This document shows positions 9,749 to 20,447 of a stretch of 64,000 nt of DNA, in pieces. Made by a program: the position numbers and the translations under genes. The number at the start of each line of letters is the position of its first letter. The stretch's first letter is position 1. The stretch spans positions 3,282,189-3,346,188 of the forward strand of contig CAJQUN010000059.1 of assembly GCA_907163345.1 (NCBI GenBank), given 5' to 3'. The notes under the pieces are model-generated. The model had not been told where the DNA came from. It saw nothing but the letters and a program-made list of their open reading frames with translations, and did not search any database. Source of the stretch: Haberlea rhodopensis. Taxonomy: Eukaryota > Streptophyta > Magnoliopsida > Lamiales > Gesneriaceae.

Positions 9749-12144
9749 ATGTCAATTAAAGTTTTGTTGTATTGGGGAGGCGATATATTACAAGATTCAG
9801 AATCTGTTAGATATGATCGTGGTTCGTCGAAAGGCATGACAATATTTGCACTATTAATTATTTGCAGTTGAACGACTTATATGATATTACTGGCATCGAC
9901 CGTAACCAGTTCATTCTGAAAATATATTGTAAATATATATTTAGTGATTTTTCTGGGATGAGACAAACAATTTTTCCCGTTGACAGTGATTACAATTTAG
10001 CATGGGTATTGGATTCTGAACAAAATTATAGTTATTTGGAGATGTATATACAAACAGAACGAAGAGCTTATATTTATTACAAAAATACCAACAAGTGGTA
10101 GTTGTCCATTTGTAGTAGATACAGAAAAACCAACTACCTCTAGGATTCAAGATGATGCTCATATAGTTGCTGACAATATTGTTCCGACCCATGGCAGACA
10201 GTTTTTTGGATTTTGGAGATGATATTCAGACTGAACCGGAGGGAAATCCATCTGAGGATGAGTCTGATGACGATGGGGTTGATATTGAAGAAGTGCCAGT
10301 TAATGTACCAGACACAACCACGGCAAATACTCATGTCATTTATCCAACAATTCCATTCTTCTTAATGACACATCCCGAAGTATTTGGAGACTCGGTAGAC
10401 ATTCCAACAGGTAGATGGGGGAGTTATTACAACTACTCCAAAGGGGATATCCATCTAGATATGGTCTTTTTTTAAATAAAGCTCATCCGCAGGCAGCTGT
10501 AAAGGATTACTCTGTATGTGTTGCAAAACAGGAGTACCGCGCTGCCAAGAGTACAAAAATATTGTGGAAAGTGGTGTGCAAATACAGTACAAAAGATATG
10601 CCTTGTAGATGATACCTGCGGGCCTCGTTGAAGAAAAAGTTGGATTATTCAAAATAAACAAGTTTGGAGGTTCTCACACTTGCCTTTGGAGTGAACTGTC
10701 GATCGATCATGCAAGTTTGGACAAAAACATGATTGCTAGCAAGTTAGTGGGAATTGTTCGGCGTGATCCAGCTTACGAAATAAAGTATGTAAGTCAACAG
10801 TTAAAGATAAATATGGATTTGAGATCTCTTATGCAAAAGGATGGTTTAGTTTGCGACGTGCTGTTGAGAATGTGTACGGAACATGGGAGAGCTCCGTGAA
10901 GAAATTGCCTTACTACATGGGAGCTTTGCAAAAATGGAATCCCAGCACAGTCGTTGAGTGGGTTCACCTTGAAAATGTCAGACCAAGATAAAAGACTTTG
11001 AATTACGTGTTCTGGGCCTTCCATCCATGTGTAGAAGGATTTCAACATTGCCGCCGGGTAATAAGTGTGGATGGAACACATCAGTATACGAAATATCAAC
11101 ATAAGATGTTGATTGCCGTGGCAATGGACACTAATAATCAAGTCTTATCTTTGGCATTTGCAATTGTTGATGAAGAAAACTTTGTGTCATGGAGATGGTT
11201 TTTGGAGATGATTAGCAAGCATATTGTGAGAAGATCTGAGGGTGGTGTGTGTTTGATTTCTGACCGTCATCCAGGCCTCATTGCAGCAGCTGATTGTATT
11301 CCTGACTTCAAATCACCCTTTGGAGTACATCGATTTTGTTTGAGACATGTTTGTTCAAACTTTAATAGTCGCTTCAAATCCGTTCATTTGAAAGACTTAT
11401 GTTGGAGAGCGGGATCAGAAAATCAGGTCAGAAAATTTGATCGCACAATGGAAGAGATAAAACTTATAGAACCAAGGGCTTTTGATTACTTGAGTCGTAT
11501 TGATAAGAGTCAATGGTCTCTTGCTCATGACGGGGGCTGGCGTTGTGGTATCATGACCACAAATATGTCAGAATGCATAAATGGAGTTATGAAAGGTGCT
11601 CGTCGACTTCCAATAACCGCCATTGTGCAATTAACTTTTGATCGTTGTGTGCTATATTTTTCGAACGGCTTAAGAAGACTGAGCGAATGATTCAAAATAA
11701 TCAAGAATGACCATATTATGTGTTCAAAGATATGGTCGTACTGACTATCATTCCATCCATCATGATGTCCAGATGTTTGATCGTAGACGTTTAACAACTT
11801 CTGTTATCACAAGAGTACAACCAGGACGTGGGGGTAATACGCATGTTGTGCATCTAAAATCAGGGGAATGCTCTTGTGGAAAATGGAAAGAGTTCGTGGC
11901 TCAAATGCTAAAACATTTGTGAAACCATATTACAATATGAATGAATATTGGAGCATCAAGGACGATTCGACCAATGTGGGGGGAGGAGTATTGGGACACC
12001 CTATGTTTTGAGTTGTACCACAACTCCACTCTGCGAAAAAGCAGAAGAGTAGGTCGAGATCGAACAACTCGCATTCAGAATGAGATGGACTGGCCAGAAG
12101 CCCGCACAAGACAACAAATGGCTTCAACTTCTCAAAATCAATAA
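9749..12144 (+). pseudogene. MuDR-type MULE transposase, broken
   Basis: The likely start is the ATG at 9,749 (MSIKVLLYWGGDILQD), matching the N-terminal domain of plant MULE transposases; YDITGIDRNQF follows after a frameshift. Then come an acidic region (10,230-10,320), the MuDR DNA-binding domain (AVKDYSVCVAKQEYRAAKST and GGSHTC) and the MULE catalytic domain in an open frame of 230 residues (10,998-11,690). That frame has VISVDGTHQ, CLISDRHPG and TTNMSECINGVMKGAR. Last is part of a SWIM zinc finger (CSCGKWKEF) missing its distal Cys-His. Frameshifts or stops occur near 9,868, 10,100, 10,470, 10,610, 10,850, 10,985 and 11,900. The catalytic aspartates persist, but no full protein can be made from one frame. 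Confidence 0.85.
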
Positions 12145-12385
12145 AAAAAATTATGTGTAATTGATTGTAAGTTTATTGTGTAAATGATTTTACGTTATTG
12201 TGAAAATTATTGTACGTTTAATTTTATTATGTGTAATTGATTGTATGCTCACAAAACTCATAAACAAATTGATGTAACATAACTCATAAATATTTACAAC
12301 ATAAATGATGACTTCAACGACGACGACGAGCTAAATTTTCTCCAGTACCACAAGGAGGAGGATTTGTCTGTCTTCTAACTCTTCG

Positions 12386-14636
12386 TTATTGAACTACTTC
12401 TTCGCCCCTTTTCCTTGCCGTAGGTGTGTTGGCAGGCTGCTGAATTGGCGTCAATTGAGGGAATAGAACTGGCGTGACATCGAAAGGTGAAGTCATAGAT
12501 GCATATGTTGCAAACCCAAAATTGACATTTGTATCCACGCTGCTGAACTGGGCTTGAGTGGACATTGGGGGATATGACTTGAATGGAGATAGATCATATG
12601 ATGGTACAGAAACAGGAATATAATAGTCTGTAAACATATCTGGCTCTGTCCACGTAGATAGACCTGCAATATCTGTCTGGATATGTGTAGATGGACCTGC
12701 AATATCTGTCTGGATATCTGTCGGCATATGTGTAGATGAAGTGCTTGTGTGGAACCGACGTGTATCAACAGACTGGACTTCATTGTATGCCGGGAAGTTT
12801 CTGTCTCGTCGTTCACGAGCCATTTGCACCACATTGTCGAACATACTCCTGTGTTGCCTCATCGACTCAGTCGTAATAGGCACTCCATCAGACAGATGTC
12901 AGTCATAGCTTGTAGTTAACTGCTCCATCTGCTCAATCTGTAAAGTCCAAAAGTCCATATAAAATTTATACATCTAAACACAATTATAAAAACAAAATTT
13001 CACGTAATTAGCGTACCACATGCTGCCATCCGGGCCATCACCATGTTGATATCACGTATGTACAAAATATTCTTGACGTCTAATGTATCTACGTGTGACT
13101 TGTTCATACCACTCACTGTAACCGCCAACAACGTAGTAACCACCATCAGTAAATCGTGGTCTGTCTACACGTAGATCATTTGCCGTCTCCCAGCAAAGTA
13201 TGTACACTCTATGCCCAGTGCTCCAGCCTTTGTTGACGTTTCCCCTTCGACCAACATTATGCAATGCCTCATCCCCCTATTGTGGATCTTCTGGGATGTC
13301 TTGTAGCATCCCAAATTGTCGAAGTACTCTATCAGACAGTTGTATTTCAACTATGTCGAAGAAAATCAACGGACCCTTATATGTCTCTAACTGGGTGTTC
13401 CTCCAGTGTACTCATCAGGGTACGTCTGCCAATTAAACTGCAAAAAAACATTGCTTTACATACTATCAAAAAAGTGTATTTATGTACAAACTAATTTAAC
13501 AGCATGCTTACTTGAGTTATTGGCTGCTCATCGAGGATGCCCCTCATGATGCGTACGGAATGACTCTTAGTTTCTGTAAAGTTTAAATGACATGACCACC
13601 TTTATATATTCAAATAAATGATTAAATACATTAAGACATAAAATCAATTATAAAACAATGCATATTTGTATTACCTTACACCACATGGAGCAAAAGGGAA
13701 CACATTGTCTGGGCCGACCATTATTTGCCCAATATGAGATCTTTGGCTACCCATTACGGAGTCAAACTTGGGATTCGTGACCATGTCCAAGTCTCGTTTA
13801 TTGTAGTGACATCAATAATACAAGTTAGATTGACAAGAAACATATTCTAATTATTAAAACAAACAAACAAACATATTGTTTACATGTAAGAGTTGCAATG
13901 CACCACCTATAACTTTTTTCCCTCTCTCTGATGACGTGCACAACTCACGATACAAGTATGTCAACACAGCACTGCCCCAACTATATGTACGGGTAGAGTC
14001 GATATCCTCCAACTTCTGTAAATACCAGAACCTAACAAAATTGCCTGATGAATCAGGGCACATAATTCCCCCTAACATCAATAACGCACAAACCCATGTA
14101 AACTTAGCAACATCATCTGGCGTACTATGTATCTCCAAGGGATTTTGCAGCAAATGATTTTTCAAAACTACTAATCTCAACCTCGCACCTTTAAAATCTT
14201 TGATATCTGGTGTGAATCCTAAATATGTATGGCAATATTCTTGCCATTCGGGTAGAGTTCTATCATAATCTATCCCCGACACCACGATGACATCTACTGG
14301 TAACGCCCATATTACTGCAATGTATTGTAGTGTGATGGATGCTTCTCCAATCTAAGATGAAATGTGTGTGTTTCACGGCGCCATCTATCAACTAAAGCCG
14401 TGATCAGGTGCATGTCAGTTCAATCTTACCACACTTATATATACCATAAAATCCAACATGTGCAACAAATTAACAACACGTATATCTAGTGGACGCATAT
14501 CCCAAAAATAGCTATCTGGATTTCTCACACGAATTATGCTATCCAAATCACCTCCACATACATCCTCAGATCGATGTGAAGACTGCAATGACAAGAGATG
14601 TGTGTCAACCGGGTCTTGTTGTCTCATTTGATCCAT
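12386..14636 (-). pseudogene. Plant mobile domain (MAIN-like) gene carried by the MULE, broken
   Basis: Reading leftward from ATG 14,636: the start QQDPVDTHLLSLQSSHRSED, then DRWRRETHTFHLRL near 14,380. An open frame of 143 residues at 13,854-14,285 has LPEWQEYCHTYLGFTP, KFTWVCALLMLGG and SWGSAVLTYLYRELC. Later exons read MVTNPKFDSVMG (near 13,780), SDRVLRQFG-like text (13,300-13,350) and EWYEQVTRRYI (13,052-13,264). A low-complexity tail of 165 residues (12,386-12,883) ends it. This is the order of plant mobile domain proteins such as MAIN and MAIL1, a family known both in host genes acting in silencing and inside transposons. At least one indel near 14,350 breaks the frame. Introns are likely but not resolved. 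Confidence 0.75.
12661..12726 (-). repeat. 33-bp direct repeat in the plant-mobile-domain gene tail
   Basis: GACCTGCAATATCTGTCTGG occurs at 12,661 and again at 12,694. In protein this gives two copies of an IQTDIAG(P/L)ST unit, with a third partial one. It is an in-frame expansion in a disordered C-terminal tail. Confidence 0.7.
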
Positions 14637-14896
14637 TCTGAAATATAATACAAAAAATTATCAACATTAATCTCAACATTACAAAAACTACCCGCCCGCT
14701 GTCCACGACCGCCGCCCTACGACCGACGCCCACGCCGCCGCCGCCGCCCACTTACGCCTGCAGCCTCCTCCCTCCCACGCCGACCCCGAAGCACCAGCCA
14801 CCTCAATCCGGAGTCGACTCAAGGCCGCCTTCTTCCGGAACAAACTTTTCACCATCAACATCACCAAAATATACACCAACAAATAATATACTCCCA

Positions 14897-14920
14897 ATAT
14901 ATATATATATATATATATAA

Positions 14921-14958
<38 letters not shown>

Positions 14959-14960
14959 CA
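14897..14960. repeat. (AT)n microsatellite
   Basis: Two long AT runs are interrupted by short imperfections. It follows a GC-rich, CCGCCG-rich stretch (14,690-14,830) between the plant-mobile-domain gene start and the right TIR of the MULE. Confidence 0.85.
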
Positions 14961-15119
14961 AAATCATAATTTATCTAAAATCAACAAATAACAAAAATAA
15001 AAAAAATTGCCTTAAATAATTTGGAGATAAATCGGACGATTTTCGCGAGCTTGCAGATGGAGAAGAGAAATATGAAATGTGTTACTAAGTGGCGGGCGTG
15101 TAAGATAGAAAACTAGGGT

Positions 15120-15450
15120 TTTAATTTTCATTGGTGTCGCCACCTGAGATGGCGGCACCAATAAAAAAATTTATTTTTTCATTGGTGTCGCCACAATGAA
15201 AAATTTTCCGATTTTCATATTTAAAAGATGTCACCATCTCAGATGGCGACATTTTTTGAAAAAATAATGTTATCACCATCTGACATGACCACATCAGTAA
15301 AATCTTATTCTTTTGCAAAGTCGTCATGTCAGATGGCGACTTCAATTCAAGTCGCCATCTGACATAGCGACTTCGGTTAGTTTGTTAATAATAAAAAAAG
15401 GGTTATACTGTTAAATACTTTTAAAAATCGATTGTTTTATTAAAAAACCC
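15120..15450 (-). repeat. Right TIR of the MULE with palindrome array
   Basis: This is the inverted counterpart of the left end. Palindromes lie near 15,132-15,160, 15,228-15,255, 15,270-15,296, 15,318-15,344 and 15,347-15,373, with a half-site near 15,184. Cores are again CATCTCAGATGG or CATGTCAGATGG, between A/T runs. The last 80 bp mirror the first 80 bp of the element. Confidence 0.83.
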
Positions 15451-15714
15451 GAGAATATCGAATAATTCAATAGTTTTATCATAAATTTGTATGAATCTAT
15501 TTGAATTAGAAATTTAGCACACATGTAATTTCTATGTCAATGATTCATATGTTACTGTATCGTTTACATTGGTAAACATGTTATTTGGTTATTTGCTTCG
15601 AAATTTATGATATAAGCATGTATTTTGGATTTTTATTGTGGTTATTCAACTTGTTAATCTATATGATATGACATGTATGGTCATGAGCTCAAAAGTGATA
15701 ACTAGAATGATCCT

Positions 15715-16585
15715 GAGACGTTTCACAAGTGATGGAAAGTAAGGAATCCAAATTGTGGTTTGATGCCATGAATGATTAGATGGATTTAATGGCACATAAC
15801 GGAGTCTGGGAGTTGGTTCAGTTGCCTAATGGTATAAAAACCATTTGATGTTGATATTTCTTGAAAACAAAGTAAGACTCACTAGGCAACAATGAACAAT
15901 ATAAGACTAGACTCGTTGCCAAATGATCCAGTCAAAAGGAAGGAATTGATTACACAGATACATGTTCTCCTGTATCTAAGAAAGATTATCTCTGTGTAGT
16001 TATGGCATTAGTAATCCATTTTGATATGGATTTACATCAAATGGATGTGAAAACGGCATTCCTCAATGATGATCTTGAGGGAGAGGTTTATATGAAACAA
16101 TCTAAAGGCTTCTCCTCTAGTGATGGTGAGCATTTGGTGTGTAAGCTTAAGAAATCTATATACGGATTGAAACAAACCTCCCATCAATGGTATTTAGAAT
16201 TTCATCATGTTATCTCTTCATTTGGTTTTGTTGAGAACGTAATGGATCAATGTATATACCAGAAAGTTAGTGGGAGTAACATTTGTTTCTTGGTTTTGTA
16301 TATAGATGATATATTGCAACCAATGAAAAGGGGTTTCTATATGATGTGAAATAATTTCTTACTATGAACTTTGATATGATGGAAATGGGCGAGGCATCTT
16401 ATGTCATTGGCATTAAGATCCATAGAGATGAATCCAAATATGTTTTGGATTTATCGCAGGAAACCTATATTAACAAAGTTTTGGAGAGGTTTTGGATGAG
16501 TGATTGTTCACCGAATGTAGCACCCATTATAAAGGGTGATATATTCAATTTGACTCAATGCCAAAAGAAATGAGCTTTGAAAGGG
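15715..16585 (+). pseudogene. Ty1/copia reverse transcriptase remnant
   Basis: Open frames at 16,002-16,349 and 16,364-16,573 contain MDVKTAFLN, EVYMKQSKGF, KKSIYGLKQT and LVLYIDDIL, the copia reverse transcriptase core with a YIDD catalytic motif. The second frame has ASYVIGIKIHRDESK. Degenerate upstream text (WFDAMND, ELVQLPNG, DYTDTCSPVSK) is visible from about 15,735 between stops. RNase H and integrase are absent. Most likely the surviving pol of the old copia element split by the MULE. Confidence 0.8.
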
Positions 16586-16589
16586 AACA

Positions 16590-18262
16590 AATGAATAATA
16601 ATTTGAAAGGGGACAAATGAATAACATCTTAATCGTTGAATAATTTTTTTTTTCTAGTTTTGCATTTTATATTTGGAAAAAATAAATAAATTTGACACTC
16701 TAAAATACATTGATGACTCTATTGCTACACTTATTAAATACTAATTCATGAAAATATGATGATCTTTAAGGAAATATTGCTAGATAAAGCAGATTTTTCA
16801 TCTATATTTTCACAGTTGAATCTGAACAAAATCATTAATTTAAATGTTAAGTTATAATATGTACGATGCCCTTAAGTGTAAATTACAAGAATGTTATCAC
16901 TAAATAGTGATATTTATAGTACTAGTACCAAACTTTTAGTACAAAACAAATATAATCTCTCATAAATTAGTTTTAATCAAAATAGTCCGAATACCACTTT
17001 TTCATAAAAAAGTTTAAATTGAACGGGCATTTGTCGTGCACGCGGGGACATGTGCCGGCATTGTATATGTGTTCTTGAACGGACATCTTTCTTATTTTAA
17101 TTTTAAAAAAATGGTCTTTAGATCATTTTTGTTAAACAATAATTTTTGTAGGACTATATTTGTTAAAACAATTTCTGTGGGATCATTATTATTTAAAAAA
17201 TAATTTCTATGAGATTATATATGTTTAGTCCTAAAAGTTTAGGACTACAATTACAAAGTACACTATTTAGTGAGGTGAGACGATCTTTGTGATTTATCAT
17301 GCTCTTAATTTGTAAAATTTGTGTAACAATATTAGTATTAATAATAATAGTAATAGTAACAATAACAATAAATACGAGTTTTATTAGATTGATGGATGAA
17401 ACAATGATTAAGTTGACGGAGGAAACAATAAAAAAAAATTTAGACTATCTAAAGTAAGATTGTCCATTATATTGCATGTGGAAATTGGAATTTTGAGACT
17501 CCGGGACAATAATTTAGCTCCTGTAATATTCTTATTAGGTCAATTTCAATTTCACTTTCCTTTCTCAGTTTGTTAAAAGAAACAACTCGATCATGCATGT
17601 AGTTGCCACAATGCAAGTGGAACTTTTTTAGGTTACCAAAAAAAAAAAGTGGGTGGTTCATCTTTTTGAGCAAATGGAAAATATGAGTCCAATCAACTTT
17701 TCAATTTTTTTGCCATTTAAGATTTATTTTACTATAAAATCGAGTAGCTTATGGAAATATATGGATGACGGCAAAATTTTAAAAAATTTCTCAATTAATC
17801 TCACGTGTTAAGTCGATTGTAAGAAGCAAACACAGAAAGATTAAATTGGAAATATTTTTTAAAACTTTAGAACTTGTTTGTGGCTTCGTGAAACCATACC
17901 ACAAAAATACTGTTCAAAAGACTGGGACATTAAAAATAATTGTTTTTTGCTGAATTATTTTCTTTACAATACCATGTGTAGGGTTTTCCTGAAATTATTG
18001 TTAAAGTCCTGGCCCCGAACCCATTCAAATATGACTATATAGTAGACGCATAAACAACTATTTTGTATTCGTCTCCACCCTGCAATACAACTTTTTTCAA
18101 GTTGATATAGAAACATATTGTAACCCTTTAACCATATCAAATATTGATTTTAGACTGATTTAGGAGAGGGGTATTACGATTACCCAAAATAGTTATACAA
18201 GTCTCGATTATAGGATAACAACTCTCTGACAAGTAATTAATGAAAAGTAAATGAAGATAATT
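16590..18262. other. AT-rich spacer without recognised genes
   Basis: No protein-like open frame, RNA gene or clear transposon ends were seen. There are weak internal repeats of AATTTCTGTGGGATCATT-like text at 17,100-17,230. A 68-codon minus-strand frame near 17,500 has no recognisable features and is probably chance. Confidence 0.5.
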
Positions 18263-18349
18263 AGGGTAGTGACCTAATAATTTGTAATCATTTCCCTATT
18301 GTATAAGCTCAAGTTCGAGTCCACTCTCCCCATTGATTAAAAAAAAAAG
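18263..18349 (+). repeat. tRNA-derived SINE with poly(A) tail
   Basis: A box A-like GGTAGTGACCTAATAATTTG lies near 18,265 and box B GTTCGAGTCC at 18,313-18,322. A CTCTCCCCATTG segment and a run of A follow. This is the compact layout of plant SINEs. The length is short (under 100 bp), so it may be truncated. Confidence 0.6.
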
Positions 18350-18874
18350 AATAATAAGAGGTAAATACTACTTGAATTAATTTCTTGTAAATATTGTCCG
18401 GTATTAACTTGATCCATCCATGATCTGCCCATGATGTGTGTCTATCTTCTCATAATTGTTCCTAGCACTAATACACGTCCACGATATTTTCTGGGCATTA
18501 ATGTTCGATAGATTATATCCATAATTTACACACGTATTGGCCGAGTGAGCCGAGGTGGCCTGAGCTGAGGTGACAGTCTTCCACCTCAGTCATGAGTATT
18601 AGGCCGAGCGGAATTTGCCAGAGGTGGCCTGATGTCCCCATAACATCAATATACATATTAAATTTTTGTATAAAGTACAAAAAAAATACATAAAGTGTTA
18701 TGCTTGAGTTTTATTTGTGATATTATATTTTCTGATAAAAAAAAGGAATTATGATATAAGTGATAATTTAGAAAAGAAAAATTGAAATGTTTTAGATATT
18801 AAAATAATTATGTAAATCAATATCCTAGCCTAATACATAATGTAGATATATAGTTGTTATTTATGAAATGAATA
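18350..18874. other. Spacer before the Ale element
   Basis: AT-rich with one GC-richer island (18,530-18,650) containing repeats of GAGGTGGCCTGA (near 18,552 and 18,619). This may be a remnant of a repeat. No gene seen. Confidence 0.4.
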
Positions 18875-19093
18875 TGTTGAACGATATAAACAGAGATATT
18901 TTGTGATAAACTATTTTCATGATCTTATTCCTTGTCACATGACAATATATATAGATACAAATATACTTTTGGAAATACCTATTCAAGGTAACAATATAAA
19001 AGACTCCTATAATTATGAGATTTATTTCCTAATAGACTATCTAGTAAATAATCTATATATTTACTAGTATATACAAAGATCCTACTTTCTACA
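18875..19093 (-). repeat. 3' LTR of the Ale-like element
   Basis: The same 219 bp as the right-hand LTR. In element orientation it is preceded directly by a purine-rich tract. Confidence 0.95.
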
Positions 19094-19102
19094 CTCCCCC
19101 TC
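19094..19102 (-). other. Polypurine tract
   Basis: The minus strand reads GAGGGGGAG directly before the 3' LTR. This is the usual primer for plus-strand synthesis. Confidence 0.85.
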
Positions 19103-20447
19103 AAGTTGGAGCATAAATATCCAACATGCCCAACTTGTCAATTACAGCATGAGATGCGCTGCTTGAAACTGCTTTTGTAAGGGCATCGGCAATTTGGTCT
19201 TTAGATTTGACAAAGACAAACTGAATAATCTTTTTATCTATCTTCTCCTTGATGAAATGTCTGTCCACTTCAACATGTTTGGTACGATCATGTTGTACTG
19301 GGTTCTGTGCAATCTCAATAGCGGCCTTATTATCACAATAAAGATTCATCGGCTTTACATGTTCAATTCCCAAATCTGATAAAACACGATCAATCCATAA
19401 TAATTCACATATTCCATGAGCCATGCCTCGAAATTCAGCTTCTGCACTTGATCTTGCAACTACCTTTTGTTTCTTGCTTTTCCACGTTACAAGATTTCCT
19501 TCCACAAAGGTAAAATAACCAGATGTAGACTTTCTGGTTGTTTGATCTCCTGCCCAATCTGCATCCGTGTATCCTTCTATATTCGAAACATTGTTCTTCG
19601 AGAAGAATAAACCCATCCCTGGAGAGCCTTTCAAGTACCTCAGGATTCGGAGTACTGCATTCATATGTTCTTCACTTGGTTGATGCATGAATTGACTTAC
19701 AACACTTACTGCATATGCTATATCTGGTCTGGTGTGAGACAGATAGATCAATCTTCCTACTAGTCGTTGGTAGCGCCGTATATCTGTCGGAGTTTGGTTT
19801 GGAAAAATTCCAAGCTTATGATTCATTTCTATAGGTGTCTCGGCTGGTTTGCAAGCAAGCATTCCAGTTTCAGTGAGGAGATCAAGTACATACTTTATTT
19901 GAGAAAAAGAAATCCCTTGATCAGTCCTTACTACTTCAATGCCAAGAAAATATTTAAGTTCTCCCAGGTCCTTCATTTCGAATTCAGCAGCTAAATACTT
20001 TTGTAGATGTTTCATCTCTTCATCATCATCTCCTGTTAAGACCATATCATCAACATAGACTATTAAGGCTGTTACCTTTCCTCCATTGTGTTTGATAAAC
20101 AAGGTGTGATCTGTACCACTTGGTTCATATCCGAAGGCTTTCATTGTCATGGAAAATCTCCCAAACCAGGCCCTTGGCGACTGCTTGAGGCCATACAATG
20201 ATTTTTTTAATCTACAGACTTTATTTCTGTCCGAGGGGCCGAGTTTCTCACCTGGTGGCAGTTCCATATACACCTCTTCTTCTAAATCTCCATTGAGAAA
20301 GGCATTCTTCACATCAAATTGTTTGAGGGGCCAGTCTCGGTTCGCTGCTAAGGATATAAGAATGCGAATTGTATTTAGCTTAGCTACTGGTGCGAAGGTC
20401 TCTTGGTAGTCCACTCCATATTTTTGGGCATAACCCTTAGCAACCAA
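19101..20447 (-). CDS. Gag-Pol, second part: reverse transcriptase and RNase H (Ale-like)
   Basis: Open frame of 448 residues continuing the polyprotein after the one-base deletion. It contains QETFAPVAKLNTIR, VKNAFLNGDLEEEVYM, KKSLYGLKQSPRAW and the catalytic VYVDDMVLTG (about residue 130). It also has LGIEVVRT, TRPDIAYAVSVVSQFM, then RNase H with GYTDADWAGD, VARSSAEAEF and LYCDNKAAI. It ends with KIGML-type text just before the polypurine tract. Overlap with the first frame is 64 bp and the ATG at 20,447 is not a natural start; this is the same gene in a shifted frame. Confidence 0.93.
   Translation of the reverse strand: MVAKGYAQKYGVDYQETFAPVAKLNTIRILISLAANRDWPLKQFDVKNAFLNGDLEEEVYMELPPGEKLGPSDRNKVCRLKKSLYGLKQSPRAWFGRFSMTMKAFGYEPSGTDHTLFIKHNGGKVTALIVYVDDMVLTGDDDEEMKHLQKYLAAEFEMKDLGELKYFLGIEVVRTDQGISFSQIKYVLDLLTETGMLACKPAETPIEMNHKLGIFPNQTPTDIRRYQRLVGRLIYLSHTRPDIAYAVSVVSQFMHQPSEEHMNAVLRILRYLKGSPGMGLFFSKNNVSNIEGYTDADWAGDQTTRKSTSGYFTFVEGNLVTWKSKKQKVVARSSAEAEFRGMAHGICELLWIDRVLSDLGIEHVKPMNLYCDNKAAIEIAQNPVQHDRTKHVEVDRHFIKEKIDKKIIQFVFVKSKDQIADALTKAVSSSASHAVIDKLGMLDIYAPT

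Larger units (their letters stand above)
9091..15450 (+). mobile_element. Mutator-like element (MULE) with long TIRs, transposase and a plant-mobile-domain gene
   Basis: The ends are GGGTTTTTTAATG and its reverse complement. The flanks are AAGAATATC (9,082-9,090) and GAGAATATC (15,451-15,459), a 9-bp target duplication with one mismatch, typical of MULEs. The inverted repeats extend for roughly 300-400 bp. Inside are a MuDR-type transposase on plus and a plant-mobile-domain gene on minus, converging near 12,150-12,386. Both genes are broken, so this copy is probably immobile by itself. It lies inside an older copia element. Confidence 0.88.

Noticed and set aside
14688..14897. Ala/Gly/Arg-rich minus-strand frame of 69 codons
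   Set aside because: A low-complexity CCGCCG stretch inside the MULE with no conserved features; upstream of the plant mobile domain start.
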